DNA of 64,000 nucleotides from Streptomyces sp. CBMA291 (GCF_014596525.1 NZ_MSJP01000040.1:52093-116092); one strand, 5' to 3'; positions 49,040 through 57,555 are shown, numbered from the stretch's first letter. Made by a program: numbers and translations. The notes: generated by a model not told the origin, from the letters alone.

Positions 49040-49789
49040 ATGACCGTCTACTTCATCGGCGCGGGTCCCGGCGCCGCCGACCTCATCACGGTGCGCGGTG
49101 CCCGGACGCTCGCCGCCTGCGGGGTCTGCCTGTACGCGGGCTCCCTCGTCCCCGCCGAACTGCTCGCCGAGTGCCCGCCCGGCGCGCGGCTCGTCGACAC
49201 CGCGCGGATGGACCTCGACCAGATCGTCGCCGAGATCACCGCCGCCCACGCGGCGGGACAGGACGTGGCCCGGCTGCACTCCGGCGACCCGTCCGTCTTC
49301 AGCGCCATGGCCGAGCAGATGCGCCGACTGGACGCGGCGGGCATCCCGTACGAGGTCGTCCCCGGCGTCCCGGCGTTCGCCGCCGCTGCCGCCGCGCTCA
49401 AGCGGGAGCTGACCGTGCCCACCGTCGGGCAGACCGTCATCCTCACCCGCATCGCCCAGCAGGCCACCCCGATGCCCGAGGGCGAGGACCTGGCGACCCT
49501 CGGCCGCAGCGGCGCGCTCCTCGTCCTGCACCTCGGCGCCCGCTACGCCGACCGGATCGTCTCCGAACTGCTCCCGCACTACGGCGCCGACTGCCCCGCC
49601 GCCGTCGTCGCCCTGGCCTCCCGCCCCGACGAGATCGTCCTGCGCGGGACCCTCGCGGACATCGCGGAGCAGGTGAAGGAGGCGGGGATCACCAAGACCG
49701 CCGTCATCCTCGTCGGCCGGACGCTCGCCGCCTCGGAGTTCCGCGACAGTCACCTCTACGACCCGGCCCGGGACCGCCACGGCTGCTGA
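49040..49789 (+). CDS. cobM: Precorrin-4 C11-methyltransferase
   Basis: 249 aa SAM-dependent tetrapyrrole methylase (CobM/CbiF). Family motifs: YFIGAGPGAADLITVRGARTL, YAGSLVPAELL, RLHSGDPSVFSAMAEQM (GDP loop), PGVPAFAAAAAAL. Length matches CobM. ATG 49040 with GAGGAAG 2-8 nt upstream. It is separated from cobL by tandem repeats that carry extra stop codons but no start. Confidence 0.95.
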   Translation: MTVYFIGAGPGAADLITVRGARTLAACGVCLYAGSLVPAELLAECPPGARLVDTARMDLDQIVAEITAAHAAGQDVARLHSGDPSVFSAMAEQMRRLDAAGIPYEVVPGVPAFAAAAAALKRELTVPTVGQTVILTRIAQQATPMPEGEDLATLGRSGALLVLHLGARYADRIVSELLPHYGADCPAAVVALASRPDEIVLRGTLADIAEQVKEAGITKTAVILVGRTLAASEFRDSHLYDPARDRHGC

Positions 49790-49822
49790 GACGGTCCCGG
49801 GGCCGAACGGATCAGGTGCGGA

Positions 49823-49897
49823 TCAGGTGTTCGGCCGCTTGCCGTGGTTCGCGCCCTTCTTCTTCCGGGCCCGGCGCTTGTTGCCCCGCTTCGACAT
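49823..49897 (-). CDS. Ribosomal protein bL37 (24 aa)
   Basis: 24-residue, highly basic peptide MSKRGNKRRARKKKGANHGK followed by RPNT. The NHGKRPN ending is that of bL37, the tiny large-subunit protein seen in mycobacterial ribosome structures near the peptidyl transferase region and conserved in actinobacteria. ATG 49897 has GGGAGGA 5-11 nt upstream. Well below usual gene-calling limits. The longer frame (68 aa to 50026) is an upstream antisense extension without a start signal. Confidence 0.85.
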   Translation of the reverse strand: MSKRGNKRRARKKKGANHGKRPNT

Positions 49898-50001
49898 GGC
49901 GTTCCTCCCTGCGTTTTCGTGAGGGTTTGCCCTGGAAAGCCTAGATTCGGCGGGTGGGGGGCGCATGTCGGCGGCCGGGCCGGATGCGGTCTCATGGACC
50001 C

Positions 50002-50679
50002 GTGACCGTTTACGACGTGGCCCGCGCACTGCCGGGCATCGAGGAACTGCGCGACCACTCCCGGGGGCTCGCGATGCTCGACGCCGTCCTCAGCCCCGAG
50101 TGGGAGGGCCGGTACTACTCCTACGACGCGCACTGGTCGCCGGCCGAGCAGCTGGCGTCCATGAGGGACGGCGAGGGCGGCGAGTACACGATCGTCCTCT
50201 CCCCGGCGGGCGCCTTCGCCCGGGTCTTCGACCACGAGTCCCCGCTGAGCCCGTACGGGCCCCTCGCCGACGGCGCGACCTGGCCCGGCGTGCTCGACGG
50301 GGTCCCCGAGGCCTTCCGCGAGTACCTGACGGAGCCCGCGTTCACCGACGAGGACGACGTCCACGTCACCACCGCCTGCCTGTGGCGCGAGACCGGCGAC
50401 ACCGCCTGGCGCACCGGCCCGGTCGACTTCACGGACGTCGAGGACCACCCGGACCCGGACGGCTCCGCCCGCTTCCTCCACCTCCTCGTCGACCGCACCC
50501 CCGAGGCGTACGCGACCTGGGCCGCCGACTTCTACGAATGCCCGGTCGACCTCGAAGCCGTCCGCCACGTCCTGGCCCTGCGCCCCCTGACGGCGGAGAC
50601 CGTCGCGGCACTCAACCCGGAGACCACGCTCACGGCCCTGGCGGAGGACATCGCGGAGATCGGCTACCCCACCGCCTGA
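50002..50679 (+). CDS. Conserved hypothetical protein
   Basis: 225 aa, acidic, soluble, no domain recognised. The N-terminus reads TVYDVARALPGIEELRDHSRGLAMLDAVLSP. The middle has EWEGRYYSYDAHWSPAEQLASM and TACLWRETGDTAWRTGPVDF. The C-terminus is helical. The general look (acidic, Trp/Tyr-rich, single domain) is like SMI1/SUKH-type or Imm proteins, but no diagnostic motif was seen, so no function is given. Start GTG 50002. Its 3' end overlaps the convergent GNAT gene by 16 bp. Confidence 0.72.
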   Translation: MTVYDVARALPGIEELRDHSRGLAMLDAVLSPEWEGRYYSYDAHWSPAEQLASMRDGEGGEYTIVLSPAGAFARVFDHESPLSPYGPLADGATWPGVLDGVPEAFREYLTEPAFTDEDDVHVTTACLWRETGDTAWRTGPVDFTDVEDHPDPDGSARFLHLLVDRTPEAYATWAADFYECPVDLEAVRHVLALRPLTAETVAALNPETTLTALAEDIAEIGYPTA

Positions 50680-51233
50680 CGGGCCGCCCACTCCGGCGCG
50701 AGAATCGACATCACCGTCGCGTCCACCCGCTCGCCCGCCCACAGCAGGGCCCCGCGCAGCACGCCCTCGGCACGGAAACCGGCCTTCTCGTAGATGTGGC
50801 GGGCGCGCGGGTTGAAGGCGTAGACCTCCAGCCAGACGCGGTGGAGGCCGAGGCCCTCGAAGGCGTGCCCCAGGATCAGCCGGGTCGCCTCCGTGCCGAG
50901 CCCGCGACCGGTGCCCGCCGGGGTGAAGCAGATCCGGAACGCACAGCTCTCGTTGGGCTCGTCCCACTCGTTGAGCACGACCTCGCCGACGACGGCGCCC
51001 GTGGCCCGCTCCACCACGACGAGGTCGAGCCGGTCGTCCTGCTCGCCCCGGGACCCGTACCAGCGGCGTAACGCCGCCTCGCCGAAGACGGTATGCATTC
51101 CGGTGAGCCGGGCGGTCTCCGGGTCCTGGAACATCGGCGACAGCGCGGCCACATCGTCCTCCGCCGGAGGACGCAGGACCACCAGGTCCCCGGTGAGGGT
51201 GGGCTTGTAGGAGAAACGGGTGCACTCGGTCAT
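50664..51233 (-). CDS. GNAT family N-acetyltransferase (RimJ/RimL-like)
   Basis: 189 aa. N-terminal strand GDLVVLRPPAEDDVAALSPMF. Acetyl-CoA-binding motif A as RICFTPAGTGRGLGTEATRLIL (pyrophosphate loop G-x-G-x-G-T). Motif B is HRVWLEVYAFNPRARHIYEKAGFRAEG. This is the RimJ/RimL subgroup that acetylates protein N-termini or antibiotics; substrate unknown. Start ATG 51233. Lies between two cobalamin gene blocks. Confidence 0.87.
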   Translation of the reverse strand: MTECTRFSYKPTLTGDLVVLRPPAEDDVAALSPMFQDPETARLTGMHTVFGEAALRRWYGSRGEQDDRLDLVVVERATGAVVGEVVLNEWDEPNESCAFRICFTPAGTGRGLGTEATRLILGHAFEGLGLHRVWLEVYAFNPRARHIYEKAGFRAEGVLRGALLWAGERVDATVMSILAPEWAARQAVG

Positions 51234-51330
51234 CGAAGGATTCTGCGCCGGACAGGGGGCGGACGTCATGGAGATTTCCCAGGACGCGTCCCGGACCTCG
51301 TCACCTCCGGCCCCCGCCACGGCCCGGGGG

Positions 51331-51450
51331 ACGACGTCCGGGTGTCGGGGGCCCGCTCCAGGAGGACGATGTCCGGGACCCGGCACCCCGCCCCAAGAGG
51401 ACGACGTCCGGGTGCCCGGGGCCCCGCTCTAGGAGGACGACGGCCGGGGG
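51331..51450. repeat. Approximately 35-bp tandem repeat at the 3' end of cbiD
   Basis: ACGA(C/T)G(T/G)CCGGG starts at 51331, 51366, 51401 and 51437 (periods 35, 35, 36). The last unit is inside the cbiD coding end (…RPSSS-stop). The repeats fill most of the GNAT-cbiD gap (51234-51428). Confidence 0.82.
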
Positions 51451-52562
51451 CCCGCCAGGGACGAGCGGCCCACCACCGTGCCCGCGCGGTCGATACAGAT
51501 CACGTCGACCGCCACCGGTGCGCCCCGCAGGACGCTCAGGGCCTCGTCGCGGGCACGGGCGGCGACCAGGTCGCCGAGGGGGACGCCGGCCGCCTCGCAG
51601 AGGCGGAGGGCCGCCAGGCCCGTGTTCGCGGCGGCGACCTCCGCCGCGAGGGCCTCGCCCGCGCCGCCCGCCCGCGCCAGCTCCGCCAGGAAGCCCTTGT
51701 CGACCTGGGAACGGGCCGAGTGCAGGTCCAGATGGCCCGCCGCCAGCTTGGAGAGCTTGGCGAAGCCGCCGCAGAGGGTGAGCCGGTCGACCGGGTGGCG
51801 GCGGATGTACTTGAGGACGGCGCCCGCGAAGTCGCCCATGTCGAGCAGGGCGATCTCCGGCAGCTCGTACAGCTCCGTCACCGTCCGCTCCGACGTCGAG
51901 CCGGTGCAGCCCGCCACATGGGTGAGGCCGCCCGCACGGGCCACGTCCACACCCCGGCGGATCGAGTCGATCCACGCCGAGCAGGAGTACGGGACCACGA
52001 CCCCCGTCGTGCCCAGGATCGAGAGCCCGCCCAGGATGCCGATGCGAGGGTTCCACGTGAAACGTGCGATCTCGGCGCCGTCGTCGACGGAGATCGTGAT
52101 CTCGACGTCGCCGCTCCCGCCGTGCGCCGCCGCGACCTCCGCCACGTGCTCCCGCATCAGCTGCCGGGGCACCGGGTTGATCGCAGGTTCGCCCACGTCG
52201 AGGGGGAGTCCGGGCAGGGTGACCGTGCCGACGCCCTCGCCCGCCCGGAAGACGACACCCGAGCCCGCCGGGAGGAGCCGTACGGTCGCGCGGATCACCG
52301 CCCCGTGCGTCACGTCCGGGTCGTCGCCCGCGTCCTTCGTCACCGCCGCCATCGCCGTACCGTCCGCGAGGGACTCGGCGGTCAGCGCGAACGAGGGCCG
52401 CTGCCCCTTCGGCAGCGTCACCGTCACGGGGTCGGGGAAGTCCCCGGTCAGCAGCGCGGTGTACGCGGCGGTGGTCGCCGCCGTCGCACAGGCACCCGTG
52501 GTCCAGCCGGGGCGCAGGCCGGTGTGCTTGAGTTGGGCCTCACGCCCGCCGCCAGACGTCAC
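51429..52562 (-). CDS. cbiD: Cobalt-precorrin-5B (C1)-methyltransferase
   Basis: 377 aa CbiD. Opening motif LRPGWTTGACATAATTAAY, then VTLPKGQRPSF, KDAGDDPDVTHGA, and NPRIGILGGLSILGTTGVV. Replaces CobF in the C1 methylation/deacylation step. GTG 52562 has AGGAG 7 nt upstream. It is divergent from cobK with only 12 bp between start codons, so each gene's ribosome site overlaps the other's start region. A near-parS sequence (52050-52063) is in its coding part. The C-terminus lies in a tandem repeat. Confidence 0.95.
   Translation of the reverse strand: MTSGGGREAQLKHTGLRPGWTTGACATAATTAAYTALLTGDFPDPVTVTLPKGQRPSFALTAESLADGTAMAAVTKDAGDDPDVTHGAVIRATVRLLPAGSGVVFRAGEGVGTVTLPGLPLDVGEPAINPVPRQLMREHVAEVAAAHGGSGDVEITISVDDGAEIARFTWNPRIGILGGLSILGTTGVVVPYSCSAWIDSIRRGVDVARAGGLTHVAGCTGSTSERTVTELYELPEIALLDMGDFAGAVLKYIRRHPVDRLTLCGGFAKLSKLAAGHLDLHSARSQVDKGFLAELARAGGAGEALAAEVAAANTGLAALRLCEAAGVPLGDLVAARARDEALSVLRGAPVAVDVICIDRAGTVVGRSSLAGPRPSSS
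52050..52063. other. parS-like site inside cbiD
   Basis: GTTCCACGTGAAAC, one mismatch (T to C at position 4) from the Streptomyces parS consensus GTTTCACGTGAAAC. Coding sequence constrains it little, so it may be an active weaker ParB site. Confidence 0.55.
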
Positions 52563-52574
52563 GAAGGGGCTCCT

Positions 52575-53336
52575 GTGCACATTCTCATTCTCGGGGGCAC
52601 CACCGAGGCCCGCGCCCTCGCCGGGCTGCTGCACGCGGAAGGCCGCCCCGACCTGCGGGTGACCAGCTCGCTCGCGGGCCGGGTGGCCCGCCCCCGACTG
52701 CCCGAGGGCGAGGTCAGGATCGGCGGCTTCGGGGGTGTGGACGGGCTCGTGGAGTGGCTCGGCGGGCATGCCGTGGACGCGGTCATCGACGCCACGCATC
52801 CCTTCGCCGGGCGGATCAGTTTCAACGCGGCACGGGCGGCCGCCACCGCCCATGTTCCCCTGCTGGCGCTGCGCCGCCCCGGCTGGGTCCCGGCCGAGGG
52901 TGACCGCTGGCACTCCGTACCGTCCCTGGAAGCGGCGGCGGAGACGCTCGACGGCCTGGGCGACCGGGTCTTCCTGACCACCGGCCGGATGGGGCTCGCG
53001 ACCTTCGCGGGGCTCCCGCAGTGGTTCCTGGTCCGCTCGGTCGACGCCCCCGAAGGCCCGGCCCCGGCCCGCACCGAGCTGCTGCTCGACCGGGGCCCCT
53101 TCACCCTGGACGGGGAACGGGACCTGCTGGCCCGGCACCGGATCGACGTCGTGGTGACGAAGGACAGCGGAGGCGCGGCGACCGCCCCGAAACTCACCGC
53201 CGCCCGCGAGGCAGGCCTCCCGGTCGTGCTGGTCCGCCGCCCCCCGGCCCCGGGGGGCGTCCCGGTGGCGGAGACGGCGGGGGAGGCGGCGGGGTGGGTG
53301 TCGGGGGGTTTCCGGGCGGCGGCTTTGGGCGGCTGA
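52575..53336 (+). CDS. cobK: Precorrin-6A reductase
   Basis: 253 aa CobK/CbiJ. N-terminal Rossmann-like GGTTEARALAGLLHAEGR with the NADPH loop. VDAVIDATHPFAGRISFNAA is the family signature (DATHPFA). VFLTTGRMGLATFAG and VVTKDSGGAATAPKLTAA follow. GTG 52575 with GGGG 6 nt upstream. Divergent from cbiD. The cobalamin genes stop here and resume at 61.1 kb on the other strand, after the glycosyltransferase insert. Confidence 0.94.
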   Translation: MHILILGGTTEARALAGLLHAEGRPDLRVTSSLAGRVARPRLPEGEVRIGGFGGVDGLVEWLGGHAVDAVIDATHPFAGRISFNAARAAATAHVPLLALRRPGWVPAEGDRWHSVPSLEAAAETLDGLGDRVFLTTGRMGLATFAGLPQWFLVRSVDAPEGPAPARTELLLDRGPFTLDGERDLLARHRIDVVVTKDSGGAATAPKLTAAREAGLPVVLVRRPPAPGGVPVAETAGEAAGWVSGGFRAAALGG

Positions 53337-53363
53337 GGGCGGTGGCGGAGGGAGGCGGTCGCG

Positions 53364-53837
53364 TCATTTGACGGTCTTCGACCACCCGTGACACGAGAAG
53401 GCCGGACCACCGTTCCCGTACGCGGTCAGGGCTTGCAAGGTGGTCGGGAACGCGGGCTCCGGAAGGCGGCTCGCGGTGACCCATCGGGCCTCCAGGTGCT
53501 TGTCCGGTTCGGTGTTGGTCGGTTCGCCGGTCCAGGTGTCGGTGGCGAAGACGAAGACGATGAGCTGGCCGGCCTGGTCCCAGCCCTGTTCGACGTGGAC
53601 GACGTGGACGAGGGCGAGGTCGGCCGGGTCGACGAGCAGGCCGGTCTCCTCCTTGAGTTCGCGGGCGGCGGCCTCGTCGAGGGCTTCGCCGGGTTCGGCC
53701 TTGCCGCCGGGGAGGGTCCAAGACGGCTGCGGGGACCAGTTGCGGGCGGCGTAGTGCACGGCGGCGATCGTGTCGGTGTCCTTGTCGTGGACGATCACGC
53801 AGACGGCGTTGCGGCTGTTCATCACGCTGGTGTTCAT
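53364..53837 (-). CDS. NUDIX hydrolase
   Basis: 157 aa. The full NUDIX box G-x5-E-x7-REUxEExGU is read as GGKAEPGEALDEAAARELKEETGL. Hydrolyses nucleoside diphosphate-X compounds. The later VEQGWDQAGQLIVFVFATDTWTGEP suggests the ADP-ribose/MutT-like branch without specifying a substrate. ATG 53837 (also Met at 53819). First gene of the insert beside cobK, 28 bp from its convergent stop. Confidence 0.9.
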   Translation of the reverse strand: MNTSVMNSRNAVCVIVHDKDTDTIAAVHYAARNWSPQPSWTLPGGKAEPGEALDEAAARELKEETGLLVDPADLALVHVVHVEQGWDQAGQLIVFVFATDTWTGEPTNTEPDKHLEARWVTASRLPEPAFPTTLQALTAYGNGGPAFSCHGWSKTVK

Positions 53838-53945
53838 CGCGGTGCCCCATCCGTGGAGACGTGCCGGAAGGTGGTGCCGGTCGGTGGTCCGGGCGGCAGG
53901 CTCGGGGGTCGACCTGACCTGCCGCCCGGAATGCGGGGACGGTGT

Positions 53946-54863
53946 TCAGCGCCCGGTCGTGAGGCGGTCGGCGTCGGTGCGGGAGAAGACCAGGTCGGTC
54001 ATGTCCCTCGGGGGCTCGGTGCACCGGACGGGCGGCTGGGGGCGGCGCATGGCCTGGGGGTAGGTGGCCGGGTCGTAGTCGTTGGTGAGCGTGTACGCGT
54101 GAAAGCCGTGTGCGCGCAGGGTGTCGAGGATGCCGGCGGCGCTCTCACCCTGCTTGGCCAGGAGCCTCGGGGTGACTTCCAAGACGAGTTCCGCGTCGTC
54201 ACGCAGGTGCGGGAGCGCGGGCAGGAGCCCGCGGATCGCGGCTGCTTCGGCGCCTTCGACGTCGATCTTGATGACCCGGGCGGCGGCGAGTTCGGCCCGG
54301 CTGATCAGGTCGGCCAGGGGTGCGGTGGGCACCTCCACGGTCTCGTGGACGTGGCGGGGGCGGATGGCGGTGGTGTGGCCGAGGTTGGCCGGGTCCTCCA
54401 GGTAGAGGGGCAGGGTGCCGTGGGTGTCGGAAGCGGCAGAGCGGACGGCCCGGATGTTGGTGCGGTGGTTGGTGGTGGCCGCGGTGGTCAGGTTGTCGTG
54501 GAAGCGGGGGTGGGGCTCGATGGCGACGACGCGGCCGTGGGCGCCGACGGCGTGGGAGGCCAGGAGGGTGAACGCGCCTCGGTGGGCTCCGACGTCGATG
54601 AAGGTGTCCCCGGGGCGGAGCCGGTCGCGGAGGAAGGCGCTCAGGTTCGGTTCCCACTCGCCGAACAGGTATTGGTAGCGCTGGATGACGTCGCTGGTGG
54701 TGATGGTGACCGTGTCGCCGGTACGCAGCCGGGCGGTGGTGTGGAGGGGGTGGGTGCGCAGGTGCTCGTCGAGGAAGCGGCCGACGAGCCGGGCCTTGCC
54801 GAGGGTGCCGGGAGCGTGGCGGACGTAGGCCCGTAATGCGCGGGCGAGGGCGGAGGCGGACAT
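53946..54863 (-). CDS. FkbM-family methyltransferase
   Basis: 305 aa SAM-dependent methyltransferase. Motif I is FIDVGAHRGAFTLLASHAVG. VVAIEPHPRFHDNL and the FkbM hallmark VIKIDVEGAEAAAIRGL follow. FkbM enzymes O-methylate sugars or polyketides, and here neighbouring glycosyltransferases suggest a sugar acceptor. Start ATG 54863 has AAGGAG 6 nt upstream. The N-terminal 70 aa are helical, with VIQRYQYLFGEWEPNL before motif I. Confidence 0.9.
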   Translation of the reverse strand: MSASALARALRAYVRHAPGTLGKARLVGRFLDEHLRTHPLHTTARLRTGDTVTITTSDVIQRYQYLFGEWEPNLSAFLRDRLRPGDTFIDVGAHRGAFTLLASHAVGAHGRVVAIEPHPRFHDNLTTAATTNHRTNIRAVRSAASDTHGTLPLYLEDPANLGHTTAIRPRHVHETVEVPTAPLADLISRAELAAARVIKIDVEGAEAAAIRGLLPALPHLRDDAELVLEVTPRLLAKQGESAAGILDTLRAHGFHAYTLTNDYDPATYPQAMRRPQPPVRCTEPPRDMTDLVFSRTDADRLTTGR

Positions 54864-54962
54864 GGGCGACTCCTTCGTACGGCGGCCCGGGAACGGGGTC
54901 CTGGGCCGGCCGGTGGTGACAGACTGGCGAGAGAACGCTGGTGGTGCTGAAGGGAGTTGGTC

Positions 54963-55466
54963 GTGGCTGTGAGCGACGCTGCGGTGGTGTACCTGCTGGT
55001 CGGGCTCACCGGTTCGGGGAAGACGACCTACGCCCGGCGGGTGCTGGAGCCTCAGGGGGCAGTGCACCTTTCGGTGGACGAGGTCGTCTACGAGCGGCAC
55101 GGCCGGTACGGCGTCGACTACCCGGAGAACACGTACTTCGAGAAGGAGACTCCGGTCATCGCCGAGCTGCACCGGCGGCTTGCCGAGCTGGTCGCGGAGG
55201 GCCGGGACGTGGTCTGGGACCACGGGCTGTGGCCGCGCAAGGACCGCGAGGAGATGAAGGAACTGGTCCAGGCCGCCGGCGGCCGGTGGCGTCTGCTGTA
55301 CTTCCCGGTGGAGCGCGACGAGCTGCTGCGCAGGCTGGCGGAGCGCAACGCGCGGGGAGACGCGAACGCGCTGCTCGTTACCCCGGAGGCCCTGGACGAC
55401 TTCTTCGCCCGCTTCGAGGTGCCTCAGGGCGAGGGCGAGGAGATCGTGGAACCCGGCTGGTTCTGA
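54963..55466 (+). CDS. P-loop ATP-binding kinase-like protein
   Basis: 167 aa AAA/zeta-toxin-like kinase fold. Walker A is LVGLTGSGKTTYARRVL, then LSVDEVVYERHG, ETPVIAELHRRL, DVVWDHGLWPRKDREEM and a lid RLAERNARGD. Small-molecule kinases with this layout phosphorylate aminoglycosides, nucleosides or sugars; the substrate is unknown. GTG 54963 is chosen for GGGAG 6 nt upstream (TTG 54957 is less likely). Its 3' end overlaps the convergent glycosyltransferase by 43 bp. Confidence 0.82.
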   Translation: MAVSDAAVVYLLVGLTGSGKTTYARRVLEPQGAVHLSVDEVVYERHGRYGVDYPENTYFEKETPVIAELHRRLAELVAEGRDVVWDHGLWPRKDREEMKELVQAAGGRWRLLYFPVERDELLRRLAERNARGDANALLVTPEALDDFFARFEVPQGEGEEIVEPGWF

Positions 55467-56314
55467 GGCGCCGGAGGCCGCCAGGCGGTGGCGAGTTGGG
55501 CCGCTTCGGAGGCCCAGCCGTCTGGCAGCCGGTCGAGGTTGACGCGGCGGAAGGCCAGGCGGGGGTCGGAGACGTCGATACGGCCGTGATGGCGGTCGAT
55601 GTGCTGGAGTAGGTGGGACGCCTCGCTGCGGACGGCCGGGGTGTGCTCGGCCCACTCGCCGGAGGTGAACCGCTCGACCCGGCGCCGCAGGTCGTCCAGG
55701 ATGCCGGCTCGCCACTTGAAGTGGTGCACGCACGCGAGCGCGTTCGGGTCGGGCTTGTGGCCCGGTGCCCGGTGGTTGCCGGACGCGACGGTCACCGAGG
55801 AGTGGGCGAGGACGATCTTGCGAGGGTCGCCCTGGAGGAGGCGCCGGGTGAGGTGTCCGCCGAGCGGGAAGGTCCGGTCGAGGCCGGTTTCCGGGCGCCA
55901 CATGGCCAGGCGGCCGTCGTTCGTGACCCGGTCGAGTATCAGCCTGCCGACCACCTTCCGCCCGGCTTCCTCGGCCTGAGCGAGCACGTCGGCGAGCGGG
56001 GCGGAGTAGGTCTGGAACTCGTCGGAGTCGGCGAGCAGGTGCCAGCCGGTCCCGGCCCGCTTGCGCAGGGAGTCGCGGAGCTGGGTGTTGGTGTGCTCGT
56101 GCCAGGGGCCGGTGCTGATCTCGGCGGGGGCGTTGCCGAGGTCGCGGCAGGCCGCGATCAGCTGGTGCCGCCAGGCGTCCGGGACGTGGTCGGGGAAGTG
56201 GAAGGCGAGGTGGAACCGCTCGATGCCGAGTCGGCGGTAGTGGGCGGTCCAGGCGGCCAGCAGGGCCGGCTCGACCGGGCCGATGACCGCGACCAGGGCG
56301 GGAGGGACGAACAT
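55424..56314 (-). CDS. Glycosyltransferase, family-2-like
   Basis: 296 aa. GT-A type layout: LVAVIGPVEPALLAAWTAHYRRLGIERF at the start and the metal-binding acidic motif LLADSDEFQTY at about residue 100. A His-rich C-terminal half follows (VHHFKWRAGILDDL, LLQHIDRHHGRIDV). Fourth and last gene of the four-gene glycosyltransferase operon; ATG overlaps the previous TGA. The C-terminus is Pro/Ser-rich and extends over the convergent kinase gene. Acceptor and donor unknown. Confidence 0.75.
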   Translation of the reverse strand: MFVPPALVAVIGPVEPALLAAWTAHYRRLGIERFHLAFHFPDHVPDAWRHQLIAACRDLGNAPAEISTGPWHEHTNTQLRDSLRKRAGTGWHLLADSDEFQTYSAPLADVLAQAEEAGRKVVGRLILDRVTNDGRLAMWRPETGLDRTFPLGGHLTRRLLQGDPRKIVLAHSSVTVASGNHRAPGHKPDPNALACVHHFKWRAGILDDLRRRVERFTSGEWAEHTPAVRSEASHLLQHIDRHHGRIDVSDPRLAFRRVNLDRLPDGWASEAAQLATAWRPPAPQNQPGSTISSPSP

Positions 56315-57555
56315 CAGCAGCGCTCCTTGGCCAGGTGGAGGCAGAGGCGGGTGTAGGTGTCGGTGAGGAAGGCGGCCTGCTCGGCCGCCGGGTGCATGTC
56401 CAGCTCGGCGGGTGCCGTTGGTCCCGGCCGGGCGGGTGCCTCGGCCGTGAGCTTGTCCAGCGTCTCGGCGAGGGCGTTCGGGTCTTCGGCGGGGAAGAGC
56501 CGGGCCCACGGCTGACCGGTCAACCGGGCAGACAGCTCGCTGTCGTGCGCGGAGACGACCAGCGGGACCCCGAGTCGTACGGCGTCCATGACCAGCCCCG
56601 ACTCCTTGCCCACCCCAGGCTTGCGGACGACGAGGGCCGTGTCGGCGGCGGCGTAGACGAGCCGCAGGACCTCGTCGGCCACCGGGCCGGGCACCGTGTG
56701 GAGGCGGACGTGGGGCAGCCGGTGCCAGCGGTCGAGGACGGCGTTGTCCAGCGGGGTGCCGCACACCAGGACGTGCAGCGGGGCGGTGAGGCGGGCGAGG
56801 GCTGCGTCGACGGTGGCGATGTCCTTGTACGGCCACCAGCCGCCGACCAGGCACACCGCCCTCGCACCGGCGGGGACGGTGAAGGCGGCGCGGGCGCCGT
56901 CGCGCTCGGCGTCGGTCAGGCGTCGTCCGTCGTCGACCGCGAACGGCCGCACCTCACCGCGCAGGCGGGGGAAGCGCGCTGCGACCTGGTCGCGGACGTC
57001 GGTGGTCGGGCACAGTGCGATCACCTGCTTCTCGCCCTGGCGGGCGAGCCTGCCCAGCCACCGGACCGGCCGGTCCTCGGTGGTGACGACCTCGTGGACG
57101 AATCGCAGGTGTGGCACCCCGCCGAGCAGGGCAGCGGCACCGTGCAGGGCCTCGCTCGCGCTGAGGATCGCCACGGCCGACGCCCGCGGGGCGAGACGGC
57201 GCGCGGTGCGAAGGCACGCGGCCTCGGTCAGACACCGGGCGAGGAGCGTGACTTGGTGCGGGAGCCTGCGGACTCCCCTCGGCCAGCTCCGGGAGGCGAA
57301 CGCCCGCTGACCGGCGGCCGAGACACGTTCCGCCGCCCGCGCGGCGGCCAGCAGGGCCCTCGCCGCCGACCCGACCGGGACGGCGGCGATCCGGGCCCCG
57401 TACCGCGCCAGCTGGCCCAGGCCCTCGCCCAGCCCCTCAGGCGCTACGACCAGGCTCTTCGGCCGCGCGGCGGCGAGCGCGGTCAGCGTGCGCTGATGGT
57501 GCCCGCCGCCCTGGTGCGCGTACGGCTCGATCAGGACGAGCGGAGAGCCGGTCAC
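56314..57555 (-). CDS. Glycosyltransferase, GT-B fold (family-4-like)
   Basis: 413 aa from GTG 57555, which overlaps the upstream stop (GTGA). Opening LVLIEPYAHQGGGHHQRTLTALAAARP is an acceptor-domain loop rich in Gly/His. The C-terminal Rossmann domain contains AVCLVGGWWPYKDIATVDAALARL (typical GT4 strand) and KESGLVMDAVRLGVPLVVSAHDSEL, where the usual E-x7-E appears degenerate. Third in the operon. Ends with a short Cys-terminated tail (KERC). Confidence 0.8.
   Translation of the reverse strand: MTGSPLVLIEPYAHQGGGHHQRTLTALAAARPKSLVVAPEGLGEGLGQLARYGARIAAVPVGSAARALLAAARAAERVSAAGQRAFASRSWPRGVRRLPHQVTLLARCLTEAACLRTARRLAPRASAVAILSASEALHGAAALLGGVPHLRFVHEVVTTEDRPVRWLGRLARQGEKQVIALCPTTDVRDQVAARFPRLRGEVRPFAVDDGRRLTDAERDGARAAFTVPAGARAVCLVGGWWPYKDIATVDAALARLTAPLHVLVCGTPLDNAVLDRWHRLPHVRLHTVPGPVADEVLRLVYAAADTALVVRKPGVGKESGLVMDAVRLGVPLVVSAHDSELSARLTGQPWARLFPAEDPNALAETLDKLTAEAPARPGPTAPAELDMHPAAEQAAFLTDTYTRLCLHLAKERC

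Noticed and set aside
55424..56854. 476-aa version of the family-2-like glycosyltransferase
   Set aside because: The upstream extension is antisense-like Arg-rich sequence in a different frame of the neighbouring glycosyltransferase; ATG 56314 overlapping the previous stop is the consistent start.
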